Origin: Deltaproteobacteria bacterium
GTDB lineage: Bacteria; Myxococcota; Myxococcia; Myxococcales; Anaeromyxobacteraceae
NCBI GenBank assembly: GCA_016214955.1
Contig: JACRMN010000029.1
Location: 18,593-82,592 of the forward strand
Direction: 5' to 3'
DNA: 64,000 nucleotides
This document shows, in pieces, positions 49,301 through 56,247 of this stretch. A model generated the notes under the pieces. It searched no databases. It was not told the DNA's origin and was given only the letters and a program-made list of their open reading frames with translations. Position numbers and translations under genes: made by a program. The stretch's first letter is position 1. Each line of letters begins with the position of its first letter.

Positions 49301-49792
49301 CTGCTGGCCGCCGGCGCCCGGGGCGAGGCGGGCCACGCGCTGCACGAGGCCGAGGATCTGGCAACGCGCCACGGCGAGTGCGTGCTCTGCGACGCCGCCT
49401 ACCGGCCGGCGGCGGCGGCGCTGGCCCTGGCCCTGGGCCGGCTGGAGGAGGCGGGGGCCGAGGCCGCGCGCCTCGACGTGGTGGCCGGCAACCACGGCGG
49501 CCTGGGGCTGCTGGCGGCGGCGCGGCGCACCCGCGGCCGGGTGCTGGCGGCGCAGGGGCGCCTCGCCGAGGCCCGCAGCGCCATCGGCGAGGCGGCGCGC
49601 GCGCTGGAGCAGCTGGGGGCCCACCTGCCGGCGGCCCAGGCGCGCCTGGAGGAGGCCCAGGTGCTGGCGCGCCAGGGCGGGGCCGCCGAGGCCGACCGGC
49701 TCGGTGGCCTGGCGCGCTCCCGGCTGCGCGCCATGGGCATCGACGCCGATCCGGAGCCCGCCCTCCCCGGCCCAGACGCCGGATGGCGCTGA
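46382..49792 (+). CDS. BTAD-type transcriptional regulator with ATPase and TPR domains
   Basis: A 1136-residue cytoplasmic protein. Residues 20-100 resemble an OmpR-type winged helix of the SARP/BTAD class ('LAVYLLGRFEVSVGARPLPPNAWRRRRPADLLKLVALAEGRQVAREQVVEALWPG'). A BTAD-like TPR domain follows (110-260). Residues 275-560 are an AAA ATPase with Walker A GEPGVGKT near 325 and Walker B 'RRVFLLLDDLALVD'. The rest is TPR-like helices to the end. No C-terminal LuxR helix-turn-helix is seen. Such proteins act as ATP-dependent signal-responsive activators. It is divergent from the Cys-rich lipoprotein gene (163 bases apart) and could control it and the cytochromes beyond. Confidence 0.8.
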   Translation: MRSGLAPGQPTQPGDSSQLAVYLLGRFEVSVGARPLPPNAWRRRRPADLLKLVALAEGRQVAREQVVEALWPGKDPASGANNLHRALYDLRQVLGARAVELERGLVQLRPEVWLDVDAFEAAARRQGPGAAEAAVALYRGWLCPEDGDEPWIVPRRAALAALFAGVAGPAARAAAERGEAGKAIALLRRAADAAPLDEGLHRELTRLLAAAGRRVEAARQLERCRTLLLGAGRTPDPATADLESLLAAGGTALPAGGSYDGARRVARRLLGSADPPPLRGRGDVLGAVGALVEAGRGGLVLLGEPGVGKTRLAVEAARLAQARGALVLGGVPRDGGPVPYGPFLDAFADLERSGGAASSDPFADRGAGLGLEAEKLRLFGQVRAALQGASGGRRVFLLLDDLALVDESSANLLHFLLREQGELALTVVGTCREGAVRSGQPVHTLLAHLDAERLARGVRVQRLDLAATRDQAADLLGLSPGEPVVERIYRISDGNPFHTEELVRAWRAAGRLPAALDVGAVIRERAEALGPDCGDVLAAAAASGRRFEVALAQAVSGLPEPRFRAALDRCLEAQLLDEDNAGCQFRHQLVREALHALLPLPRRAALHRAVADVLEARAASDPALLERLAQELAAHRRAGEQPGRAARLLIASGHRAAARAGLAEALSCYQQAVEMADAAGLSGEERLELREAQAAVQLADADLPGLARTAEALGSMAVGPWRPPPERRVRARRLAALGLVSAGRLAEARAQLEAGLAEGAAQASEERPELLHLLAQVEWHLLRFPEAAAAAERCAAEAQASGDPALSGRGLDVAALARAAMGELAQPGEPPEPSEGGPDQPFESQLLLFQRDLIGDGPLGEVERLAALFSGRAALRRSANSQALGRAVQGVLSFLGGALLPAETALREAAARHASAGSALGESFAREQLGLLLSAAGRHAEARVALADAVVAAERAALRRHALLRAHASLGAALLAAGARGEAGHALHEAEDLATRHGECVLCDAAYRPAAAALALALGRLEEAGAEAARLDVVAGNHGGLGLLAAARRTRGRVLAAQGRLAEARSAIGEAARALEQLGAHLPAAQARLEEAQVLARQGGAAEADRLGGLARSRLRAMGIDADPEPALPGPDAGWR

Positions 49793-49903
49793 GGCAGGCA
49801 GGCCGGGACGCGCTCCGAAGGCCGAGCGCGAACCGGAGACGACGGAGAAGAGGCCGTCCCGATCGCGAACCCTGGTGTAGTCTCGCCGCCAACGGAGAAC
49901 CGC

Positions 49904-50344
49904 ATGGCCGCCGAGTCACCCCTCGCTGACATCGCCCACCTCATCCAGCTCTCGGTGGCGCCGGTGTTCCTGCTCACCGCCGTGGGCACCAGCCTGGGCG
50001 TGTTCTCCACCCGGCTCGGGCGCATCGTCGACCGCGCCCGGGTCCTGGGTGACCGGGCCAAGGGGCTCTCGCCGGCCGAGGCCGAGGCCGCCCGCGCCGA
50101 GATCCAGGTCCTCTTCCGCCGCCGCCGCCTGGTGAACCTGGCCATCACCTGCGGGACCGTTGCTGCCCTCATGGTGGCCGGCGTCATCGGCTCGGCCTTC
50201 CTGGGCTTTCTGCTGGGGTGGAAGGTCTCCTGGGCGGTGGCCACGCTCTTCCTGGCAGCGGTGGCCTTCCTCATGGCGGCCCTGCTGCTCTTCCTGCGCG
50301 AGGTGCTCCTCGCCGCCGCCAACGTCCGTTCCGAGCACCGGTAG
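49904..50344 (+). CDS. DUF2721 family membrane protein
   Basis: A 146-residue protein with three membrane helices: 'LIQLSVAPVFLLTAVGTSLGVF', 'LVNLAITCGTVAALMVAGVIGSAFLGFLL' and 'VSWAVATLFLAAVAFLMAALLLFL'. The 'STRLGRIVDRARVLGDR' loop after the first helix is the hallmark of DUF2721. GGAGAACCGC precedes the ATG, and TGTAGT about 22 bases upstream may serve as -10. Function of the family is unknown. Confidence 0.85.
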   Translation: MAAESPLADIAHLIQLSVAPVFLLTAVGTSLGVFSTRLGRIVDRARVLGDRAKGLSPAEAEAARAEIQVLFRRRRLVNLAITCGTVAALMVAGVIGSAFLGFLLGWKVSWAVATLFLAAVAFLMAALLLFLREVLLAAANVRSEHR

Positions 50345-50398
50345 GCCCTGCGCCCACACCCGCCAACGCGGGATTCGCTTGCCGGCAGCGCAGGATGC

Positions 50399-50404
50399 GA
50401 TACT
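50399..50404 (+). promoter_or_regulatory. Extended -10 element for a leaderless transcript
   Basis: TGC-GATACT forms an extended -10 that ends six bases before the GTG at 50411; no ribosome site is visible. Confidence 0.4.
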
Positions 50405-50410
50405 GCGCGC

Positions 50411-51355
50411 GTGAGCGCAGGGGGCGATGGCGCGGGCAAACCGCTCTTCGTGGAGCAGGCGGCCGAGCGCTGGCTGGCGCGGTGGTCGGACCGAGGCGCC
50501 TTCCTCGTCGCCCTGGCGGCGGTCCTCGCCGCCGGCGTGCTCGACCACCTGGCCGGCGAGGTGCTCGGCTACGACTTCGAGGCCACCGCCGTCTACATCC
50601 TGCCCATCGCCTTCGCCGCCTGGGCGGCCGGCACCGGCGCCAGCGTGATCTGCGCCCTCCTGGCCACCGGGGTCGAGGGGTACATCTCCTGGCTCGGTGG
50701 CCCGCAGGTCTCTTCCTGGGTGGGCGTGGTGAGCGTGGTCTCGGAGCTGCTCCTCTTCCTGGGCGCGGCCTACACCTTCTCGCGCCTGCGCTGGCACCTC
50801 GACTTCGAGCGCCACATCTCGCGAACCGATCCGCTCACCGGCATCGGGAACCCGCGGGCCTTCGAGGAGGTGGCCACGCGGGAGCTCAACCGGCTGCAGC
50901 GCCGTCCGGCGCCGGTCTCGGTGGCCTTCTTCGACCTCGACGACTTCAAGTCGGTGAACGACGCCCGCGGCCACGCCGCCGGCAACCGGCTGCTGCGCGC
51001 CGTGGGAGACACCCTGCGCACGGCGGTGCGCGGCTCCGACTTCGCGGCCCGGGTCGGCGGCGACGAGTTCGCGCTCCTGCTCCCCGACACCGACGCCGAG
51101 ACCTGCCGGGCGGTGGTGGAGCGGCTGCGGGTGCGGCTGCGCGAGGCGGTGATCGCCGAGGGCTTCGGCACCACCTTCAGCATCGGCGCCGTCACCTTCG
51201 CCGACCCGCCGGCCGGCAGCGACCAGCTCCTGGCCGCGGCCGACAGGGCCATGTACGTGGTGAAGCACGGCGCCAAGGACGGCGTCCGCTACGAGGAGGC
51301 GCCGGCCTCCGCCCCTGCGGCCGCAGGCCCCTCCGACCTGCGCTCCTCCGGCTAG
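50411..51355 (+). CDS. Membrane diguanylate cyclase (GGDEF)
   Basis: A 314-residue protein with GTG start. Three to four membrane helices lie between residues 28 and 122. The GGDEF domain (about 137-295) has the intact active-site motif GGDEF at 216-220 and an inhibitory-site RxxD (RGSD) at 207-210, five residues ahead, so feedback control by c-di-GMP is expected. 'DPLTGIGNPRAFEE' and 'VAFFDLDDFKSVND' (metal-binding Asp) are also intact. It makes c-di-GMP, which often switches on surface polysaccharide and attachment. Its stop codon overlaps that of the opposite gene in the sequence CTAG. Confidence 0.92.
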   Translation: MSAGGDGAGKPLFVEQAAERWLARWSDRGAFLVALAAVLAAGVLDHLAGEVLGYDFEATAVYILPIAFAAWAAGTGASVICALLATGVEGYISWLGGPQVSSWVGVVSVVSELLLFLGAAYTFSRLRWHLDFERHISRTDPLTGIGNPRAFEEVATRELNRLQRRPAPVSVAFFDLDDFKSVNDARGHAAGNRLLRAVGDTLRTAVRGSDFAARVGGDEFALLLPDTDAETCRAVVERLRVRLREAVIAEGFGTTFSIGAVTFADPPAGSDQLLAAADRAMYVVKHGAKDGVRYEEAPASAPAAAGPSDLRSSG

Positions 51356-53466
51356 GCCAGCTTCACGGGCAGCCGGCGCAGCCGCTTGCCGGTGACGGCG
51401 TGCAGCGCGTTGGCCACCGCCGGCGCCAGCGGCGGCAGGCCGGGCTCGCCGATGCCGCCCGGCGGCTCCTTGCTGGGCACGATGTGCACCTCGACCGCCG
51501 GCATCTCGTGCATCCGCAGCGGCTCCTGGTCGTCGAAGTTGCCCTGCACCACGGCGCCGCCCGCCACGGTGATCTCCCCGCGCAGCACCGCCGAGAGCCC
51601 GTAGACGATGGCGCCCTCCACCTGGTGCTCGACGCTGTCGGGGTTGAGGGCCGTGCCGCAGTCCACCGCCGCCACCACCCGGTGCACCCGGACCTTGCCC
51701 TCCTGGACCGAGACCTCGGCCACCTCGGCCACATGGCTGCCGAAGGAGGTGTGGCAAGCGATGCCGCGCCCGCGCCCGGGCGGGAGCGGAGTGCCCCAGC
51801 CGGCCTTGGCGGCCGCCAGCTCCAGCGCGGCGCGGAGCCGGTTGCCGGCCGGAAGGTGCGCCAGCCGGTAGGCGAGCGGGTCCTGGCCCGCGGCCTCGGC
51901 CACCTCGTCGAGGAAGCACTCCTCGGCGAAGGCGTTCTGCGAGGAGTAGACCGAGCGCCACCAGCCCAGGGTGACGCCGATCTCGGGCATGGCCGCCTGG
52001 ATGCGCAGCGCCGGCGAGGCGTAGGGCACCGAGACCGCCCCCTCGACCACGTCGGGGTGGCCGCGGCGGCTGGCGGTGCCGAAGAGCTGCAGCGCGATGG
52101 AGGGGGTGCGCACCAGGTGGTCCCAGGCGACCAGCTTGCCGGCGCCGTCGAGGCCGGCGCGCAGCTCGTTGCGCGCGCAGGGCCGGTAGTAGTCGTGGCG
52201 CGTGTCGTCCTCCCGCGTCCACACCACCTGGACCGGCCCGCCACCGGCGGCGCGGGCCACCTGGGCCGCCTCGACCACGAAGTCGGTCATGGCCCGGCGG
52301 CCGAAGCCGCCGCCCAGGAAGGTGACGTGCAGCTTCACCTTCTCCTCGCCGATGCCCAGGGCCTTGGCCACCGCCTCGCGCGCCCAGGTGGCCGCCTGGG
52401 TCGGCGCCCAGACCTCCACGGCGCCGTCCTTCCAGGTGGCGGTGCAGTTGAGGGGCTCCATGGCGGCGTGGGCCAGGAAGGGCAGCTCGTAGGTGGCCTC
52501 GACGCGCCTCGCCGCGCCCGCCAGCCCCTTCGCCAGATCGCCCTCGCTGCGCACCGTCTCGGGGCTGGCCTCGGCGAGCAGGCGGGCGATGGCGGCCATG
52601 TCGAGGCCGCCGTTGGGGCCGCCGTCGAAGCGGGCCGCCAGCGCCTCGCGCCCGCGGATGGCGCTCCAGGTGGTGTCGGCCACCACCGCCACGCCGCTCG
52701 GGACCTCCACCACCGCCTTCACGCCCGCCACCTTGCGGGCGGCGGCGGCATCGAAGCCGGCCACCTTGCCGCCGCGCACCGGCGGGCGCGCCACCACCGC
52801 GTACCGCTGGCCGGCGATCCGAACGTCGAGGCCGAAGCGGGCCTTTCCCCGCGTCTTGTCGGGCCCGTCGAGGCGCGGGACGCGCCTGCCGATGAGCCGG
52901 AAGTCCTTCGGGTCCTTGAGCGGCGGATCCTTCGGAACCGCCTGGCTGGCGGCGGCCGCCGCCAGCTTGCCGTAGGGGAGCACCTTGCCGCCCGGGCCGT
53001 GCACCTTGCCGGCCTCGGCGCGGCAGGCACCCGGCGCCACCTTCCACTCCGCGGCGGCGGCGGCGATCAGCATCTCGCGGGCCTGGGCCCCCGCCTGGCG
53101 CAGCGGCTTCCAGCTGCTGCGGACGCTGGAGGAGCCGCCGGTCATCATGTTGCCGAAGCGGGCGTCGGCGTCGGCCTGGACGATCCGGACCCGCTTCCAG
53201 TCGGCCTCCAGCTCCTCGGCCACCAGCACCGCCATGCCGGTGTAGCTCCCCTGCCCCATCTCCGCCTCGGCGAGGAAGACCGTCACCTCGCCGCTCGGCG
53301 CCACGCGCAGCCAGGCGCTGGGCTCGAGGGCCTTGCCCTCGGCCGCCTCGGCGCGGGCCGGCAGGTGGACGGCGAGCCACAGGCCGGCGCCGGCGCCTGT
53401 CGAGGCCCGGAGGAAGGCGCGGCGGCCGAGCTGGCCGGGGGCGGGGCTCTTCACGGGGGCGCTCAC
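51352..53466 (-). CDS. Molybdenum hydroxylase large subunit (isoquinoline 1-oxidoreductase beta-like)
   Basis: A 704-residue exported enzyme. The N-terminus has a Tat signal (RRAFLRAS at 15-22). The GTG start overlaps the stop of the small-subunit gene. Molybdopterin-binding blocks of the xanthine oxidase superfamily are visible: '[21 protein letters not shown]', '[15 protein letters not shown]', '[14 protein letters not shown]', '[21 protein letters not shown]' and the C-terminal '[19 protein letters not shown]' with the catalytic Glu. The duplicated layout is that of the IorB group, which uses a separate 2Fe-2S subunit and passes electrons to cytochromes. The substrate, an aldehyde or N-heterocycle, cannot be told. 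Confidence 0.88.
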   Translation of the reverse strand: MSAPVKSPAPGQLGRRAFLRASTGAGAGLWLAVHLPARAEAAEGKALEPSAWLRVAPSGEVTVFLAEAEMGQGSYTGMAVLVAEELEADWKRVRIVQADADARFGNMMTGGSSSVRSSWKPLRQAGAQAREMLIAAAAAEWKVAPGACRAEAGKVHGPGGKVLPYGKLAAAAASQAVPKDPPLKDPKDFRLIGRRVPRLDGPDKTRGKARFGLDVRIAGQRYAVVARPPVRGGKVAGFDAAAARKVAGVKAVVEVPSGVAVVADTTWSAIRGREALAARFDGGPNGGLDMAAIARLLAEASPETVRSEGDLAKGLAGAARRVEATYELPFLAHAAMEPLNCTATWKDGAVEVWAPTQAATWAREAVAKALGIGEEKVKLHVTFLGGGFGRRAMTDFVVEAAQVARAAGGGPVQVVWTREDDTRHDYYRPCARNELRAGLDGAGKLVAWDHLVRTPSIALQLFGTASRRGHPDVVEGAVSVPYASPALRIQAAMPEIGVTLGWWRSVYSSQNAFAEECFLDEVAEAAGQDPLAYRLAHLPAGNRLRAALELAAAKAGWGTPLPPGRGRGIACHTSFGSHVAEVAEVSVQEGKVRVHRVVAAVDCGTALNPDSVEHQVEGAIVYGLSAVLRGEITVAGGAVVQGNFDDQEPLRMHEMPAVEVHIVPSKEPPGGIGEPGLPPLAPAVANALHAVTGKRLRRLPVKLA

Positions 53467-53930
53467 GGCGTGCCTCCCTTCGCGGCGCGGTGGATGGCGC
53501 GGCGGATCCGGTTGTAGGTGCCGCAGCGGCAGAGGATGCCGGTCATCGCCTCGTCGATGTCGGCGTCGGTGGGGTGCGGCTTCTTCCGGAGGAGCGCGGC
53601 GGCGGCCAGGATCTGGCCCGACTGGCAGTAGCCGCACTGCGGGACCTCGTCGGCCACCCAGGCCCGCTGCACCGGGTGCTCGCACCCCGGGGCGCCCAGC
53701 CCCTCGATGGTGGTGATGGCGCCGCCGGCCGCTGCCTTCACCGCCAGCTGGCAGGAGCGCACCGGCTCGCCGTCGAGCAGCACGGTGCAGGCGCCGCACT
53801 GGGCGATGCCGCAGCCGAACTTGGTGCCGGTGAGGTCGAGGGTGTCGCGGAGCACCCAGAGCAGCGGCGTCTCGGGGTCGACGTCGACGACCTTCTTCTG
53901 GCCGTTGACCTGGAGCGTGAGTCGGGCCAT
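53463..53930 (-). CDS. 2Fe-2S subunit of the molybdenum hydroxylase (isoquinoline 1-oxidoreductase alpha-like)
   Basis: A 155-residue protein with both iron-sulfur clusters: the plant-type cluster '[21 protein letters not shown]' (residues about 40-60) and the C-terminal four-helix cluster with CGYCQSGQ (about 99) and [13 protein letters not shown] (about 134). It has no signal peptide and is likely carried through the membrane by the Tat-exported large subunit. A GGGAGGCGCGC site precedes the ATG, with TACCTT upstream as a possible -10. The gene is first in the two-gene operon. Confidence 0.92.
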   Translation of the reverse strand: MARLTLQVNGQKKVVDVDPETPLLWVLRDTLDLTGTKFGCGIAQCGACTVLLDGEPVRSCQLAVKAAAGGAITTIEGLGAPGCEHPVQRAWVADEVPQCGYCQSGQILAAAALLRKKPHPTDADIDEAMTGILCRCGTYNRIRRAIHRAAKGGTP

Positions 53931-54006
53931 GCGCGCCTCCCGGGCAGGTGCCGAAGGTAGCGCCGCCGGCGCCTCCCGGGGTGGCTCGGAAGGGGCGCCC
54001 TTGAGG

Positions 54007-54012
54007 TAGGCT
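54007..54012 (+). promoter_or_regulatory. -10 element of tRNA-Leu
   Basis: TAGGCT ends six bases before the mature tRNA 5' end, so transcription would start at or beside the mature end. Confidence 0.4.
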
Positions 54013-54018
54013 GCCGGC

Positions 54019-54104
54019 GGGGCCGTGGCGGAACAGGCAGACGCCGGGGACTTAAAATCCCCTGCCGCTCGCGCGGCGTCCCGGTTCGACCCCGGGCGGC
54101 CCTA
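54019..54104 (+). tRNA. tRNA-Leu (anticodon UAA)
   Basis: The 86-base sequence folds as a class II tRNA. The acceptor stem pairs GGGGCCG with CGGCCCT, the anticodon stem is GGGGA/TCCCC around loop CTTAAAA (anticodon TAA), a long variable arm CTGCCGCTCGCGCGGCG follows, and the T arm is CCCGG-TTCGACC-CCGGG. The discriminator base is A. The CCA end is not encoded. Confidence 0.95.
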
Positions 54105-54268
54105 CTCTCCGGGAAGGCCGGGGCCAGAGGCGACGAGGAACGGCCCGACCCTGGTGCCGCTCGTGGCGCGATCCCCGGCCGCGGGCATCGGGACCTGGCA
54201 TCGGGGTTCAAGTGCGATGACGGCATCGGGACCCTTGGGCGCGAAGAGCCGACTCCCGCCTCTGCCGT

Positions 54269-54586
54269 CTACTTCCGCGCGGCCTCGGCACCCGCCGCCA
54301 CCCGCGCGGCGCGCACCAGCTCCCGCAGGACGACGGACGCCGTCACGCCCCGGCGCTTCGCCAGTGCCTGCAGCTTCGACATCTCCTGGTCGTCGAGACG
54401 CACGCGGTAGACGTGCGTGCGGGGGCGCCGGGTCGCCTGGGGCTCGTAGACGACCTCCTCGCCCCCGGCCTCCATCGCGTCGTCGAAGTCGTGCGACAGC
54501 CAGAACTGCTCCTCTTCCGATGGCGTCGCGAACCTCGGGAGGGGCTTGCCGGGAGCCCAGGCCTTCTTGGTCTGCTTCTTCTTCAT
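54269..54586 (-). CDS. brnA: CopG-type antitoxin
   Basis: A 105-residue protein starting ATG in an ATGA overlap with the toxin stop. Residues 15-40 ('KPLPRFATPSEEEQFWLSHDFDDAM') match the N-terminal region of CopG-type antitoxins, and residues 65-100 ('DDQEMSKLQALAKRRGVTASVVLRELVRAA') are the ribbon-helix-helix DNA-binding part. The unit toxin-then-antitoxin order is that of BrnTA. It would neutralise the toxin and repress the operon, probably through the palindrome at 54922-54940. Confidence 0.75.
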   Translation of the reverse strand: MKKKQTKKAWAPGKPLPRFATPSEEEQFWLSHDFDDAMEAGGEEVVYEPQATRRPRTHVYRVRLDDQEMSKLQALAKRRGVTASVVLRELVRAARVAAGAEAARK

Positions 54587-54894
54587 CGCTTCACCGTCTT
54601 TCGCCAGTCTTCGTAGCCTTTGGCCGACTTCTCCGACAGCGGCCAGCAGGTGATCGGCCGCATCACCCCACCCGGCCGCGGCGCTGCGACGACGGCCAGG
54701 TGCCTGCCCGCGCAGGTTCGGCCGTAGAAGAGCCGCCGCGGCTCGTGCCCCGGCTCCCGCTCCAACTCGGCCGCACGGGTGGGGTAGCAGCGGCGGGCCA
54801 AGAGGACGTCTTCCACCTCGCGCTGCCTGCAGCGCCGGTGCTCGTCGAAGTGCTCGAGGTTCGAGCGGTCCCACTCGACCCCGGTCACCTTCAT
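54583..54894 (-). CDS. brnT: BrnT-like toxin (RelE-fold RNase)
   Basis: A 103-residue protein. 'GVEWDRSNLEHFDEHRRCRQREVEDVLL' and the C-terminal 'MRPITCWPLSEKSAKGYEDWR' follow the BrnT layout, whose C-terminal Arg/Lys residues cut RNA. The start ATG at 54894 is chosen by homology; an in-frame ATG at 54906 behind CAGGACC is also possible. The gene is first in a two-gene operon with the antitoxin. A growth-arresting RNase is the family role. Confidence 0.7.
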   Translation of the reverse strand: MKVTGVEWDRSNLEHFDEHRRCRQREVEDVLLARRCYPTRAAELEREPGHEPRRLFYGRTCAGRHLAVVAAPRPGGVMRPITCWPLSEKSAKGYEDWRKTVKR

Positions 54895-54921
54895 GGAGGA
54901 AACCATGGTCCTGTCAGGGTG

Positions 54922-54940
54922 CGTAGTCAAGTGGACTACG
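54922..54940. promoter_or_regulatory. Operator-like palindrome of the toxin-antitoxin operon
   Basis: CGTAGTC and GACTACG flank AAGTG about 16-28 bases before the toxin start. On the minus strand the sequence TTGACT inside it could be the -35 box, so bound antitoxin would block transcription. Confidence 0.6.
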
Positions 54941-55090
54941 AGAACGTCCCGCCGCGCTTGCACGGTCGAAGGGTGGCCCCTCAGTCATGTGTCTTCGTCC
55001 CCGTCGAGCCACAGAGCACCCCCGCCTGCCCTGCCGCACGCCGCAGGATCGGCTCGACCTGCTCCCTGGCACTCCGCTCGCGCCCGGCGC

Positions 55091-55096
55091 TAGGCT
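55091..55096 (+). promoter_or_regulatory. -10 element for a leaderless transcript
   Basis: TAGGCT ends six bases before the ATG at 55103, without a ribosome site. Confidence 0.4.
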
Positions 55097-55102
55097 GACG
55101 CC

Positions 55103-55606
55103 ATGAGCGTTCCCGCCCCGCCGGTCTACGTCCATCGCGCGTCGGCTGCCGACGCCGGACGGCTCGCGGCCATCCACCGCGAGTCGATAGAGACGCTTGG
55201 CGCCCAGGCCTACGCGCCCGAGCTGGTAGCGGTGTGGGCACGGCCCTGTGTACCTCGGCGCTACCTCGATCAGATGGAGCGCGGGGAGCGCTACTTCCTG
55301 GCCCTGGCCGGGGCCACCGGCGAGGAGGTCCTCGGCTTCTCCAGCTACCGACTGGAGGAGGGCAGGCACCGCACCGCCGTCTTCGTGGCGGCGCGCGCCG
55401 CCCGCCGAGGCGTGGGGAGCACCCTGTTCCGCGCCGCCGAGGCCGAGGCTCGGGCCGCCGGCGCCACCGAGGTCCACGTGGACGCCTCCGTGGGGGCCGT
55501 GGGCTTCTACCGCGCCGTCGGCTTCGAGGAGCTGGGCCGAGGGGAGCACCGGCTGCGGGACGGCCGGGGCGCGATGGCCTGCGTCTTCATGCGGAAGCGG
55601 CTGTAG
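55103..55606 (+). CDS. GNAT family N-acetyltransferase
   Basis: A 167-residue protein with the GNAT fold. The acetyl-CoA binding motif A is 'TAVFVAARAARRGVGSTLFRAAEAEARAAG' (RRGVGS pyrophosphate loop at about 95), preceded by 'EEVLGFSSYRLEEG' and followed by 'ATEVHVDASVGAVGFYRAVGFEELG'. It resembles small enzymes that acetylate amines or protein N-termini. It is a single gene between the toxin-antitoxin pair and the convergent OmpA-like gene. The acceptor cannot be predicted. Confidence 0.88.
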   Translation: MSVPAPPVYVHRASAADAGRLAAIHRESIETLGAQAYAPELVAVWARPCVPRRYLDQMERGERYFLALAGATGEEVLGFSSYRLEEGRHRTAVFVAARAARRGVGSTLFRAAEAEARAAGATEVHVDASVGAVGFYRAVGFEELGRGEHRLRDGRGAMACVFMRKRL

Positions 55607-55616
55607 GCGCGGACGG

Positions 55617-56123
55617 CTACAACCTCACCCGGATCTCGTACCGCCGGTTCCTGGCCTTCTTGGCCGGCGTGTCGTCCGGCTTCACCAGCGGCTCGTCGGA
55701 GCCCTTGCCCACCGCGACGACCTCCTCGGCGGGCACCCCCTTGCGGAGGAGCTCGCGCCGGATCACCTGGGCGCGCCGCTCCGAGAGCTCGCGGTTGTGG
55801 GCCGGGTTCCCCGAGGAGTCGGTGTGGCCCGAGACCTCGAACTTCACTCCCTGGAGGCCGACCTTGGCCAGCTTCTGCTTCGCCTGGGCGATGGCGTCGC
55901 GGAGCCGGGCCGCCTTGGCGTCGCAGCCGGGCTGGAGCACGTCGGAGTCCACCAGGAAGGCGCACTGGTGCTTGCGGCTCTCGGCGAGGAGCTGCTTGTT
56001 CACCTCGGCCTCGACCCTGGCGCCGGCGCTCTTGCCCGCCGCCTTCTTCGCCTTGTCGAGCAGGCTCGCCCCCAGCGCGGGCGAGGCGGCGAGCAGGGCG
56101 GCGAGGGCGAGGGCGGTCTTCAT
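55617..56123 (-). CDS. OmpA-family peptidoglycan-binding protein
   Basis: A 168-residue exported protein with signal peptide MKTALALAALLAASPALG. An N-terminal helix rich in Lys/Ala (20-50) precedes the OmpA_C domain (about 70-168), with the peptidoglycan-binding pattern 'FEVSGHTDSSGNPAHNRELSERRAQVIRRELLRKGV' and 'RNRRYEIRV'. It has no lipobox, so it is likely a soluble periplasmic or loosely membrane-bound protein. TATCCT (minus strand at 56152-56157) about 30 bases upstream is a plausible -10 box, so the gene need not depend on the upstream receptor gene. Confidence 0.9.
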   Translation of the reverse strand: MKTALALAALLAASPALGASLLDKAKKAAGKSAGARVEAEVNKQLLAESRKHQCAFLVDSDVLQPGCDAKAARLRDAIAQAKQKLAKVGLQGVKFEVSGHTDSSGNPAHNRELSERRAQVIRRELLRKGVPAEEVVAVGKGSDEPLVKPDDTPAKKARNRRYEIRVRL

Positions 56124-56247
56124 GTGCACTCCGGGAGACGGGGGAGTGCGCAGGATATCCCCCCGGTCGCGCGGAGCGGAAGCGGCTTCGCCGGCCCCCC
56201 GCCCGCGGCCGCGGCGGCGCGCGGTCCGCGGGTGAGGCCTGCCCATC

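Noticed and set aside
54019..54268. Duplicated tRNA 3' end (att site) next to the toxin-antitoxin pair
   Set aside because: No copy of the T-arm/acceptor sequence was found downstream; only a short GGTTCAAGT-like match.
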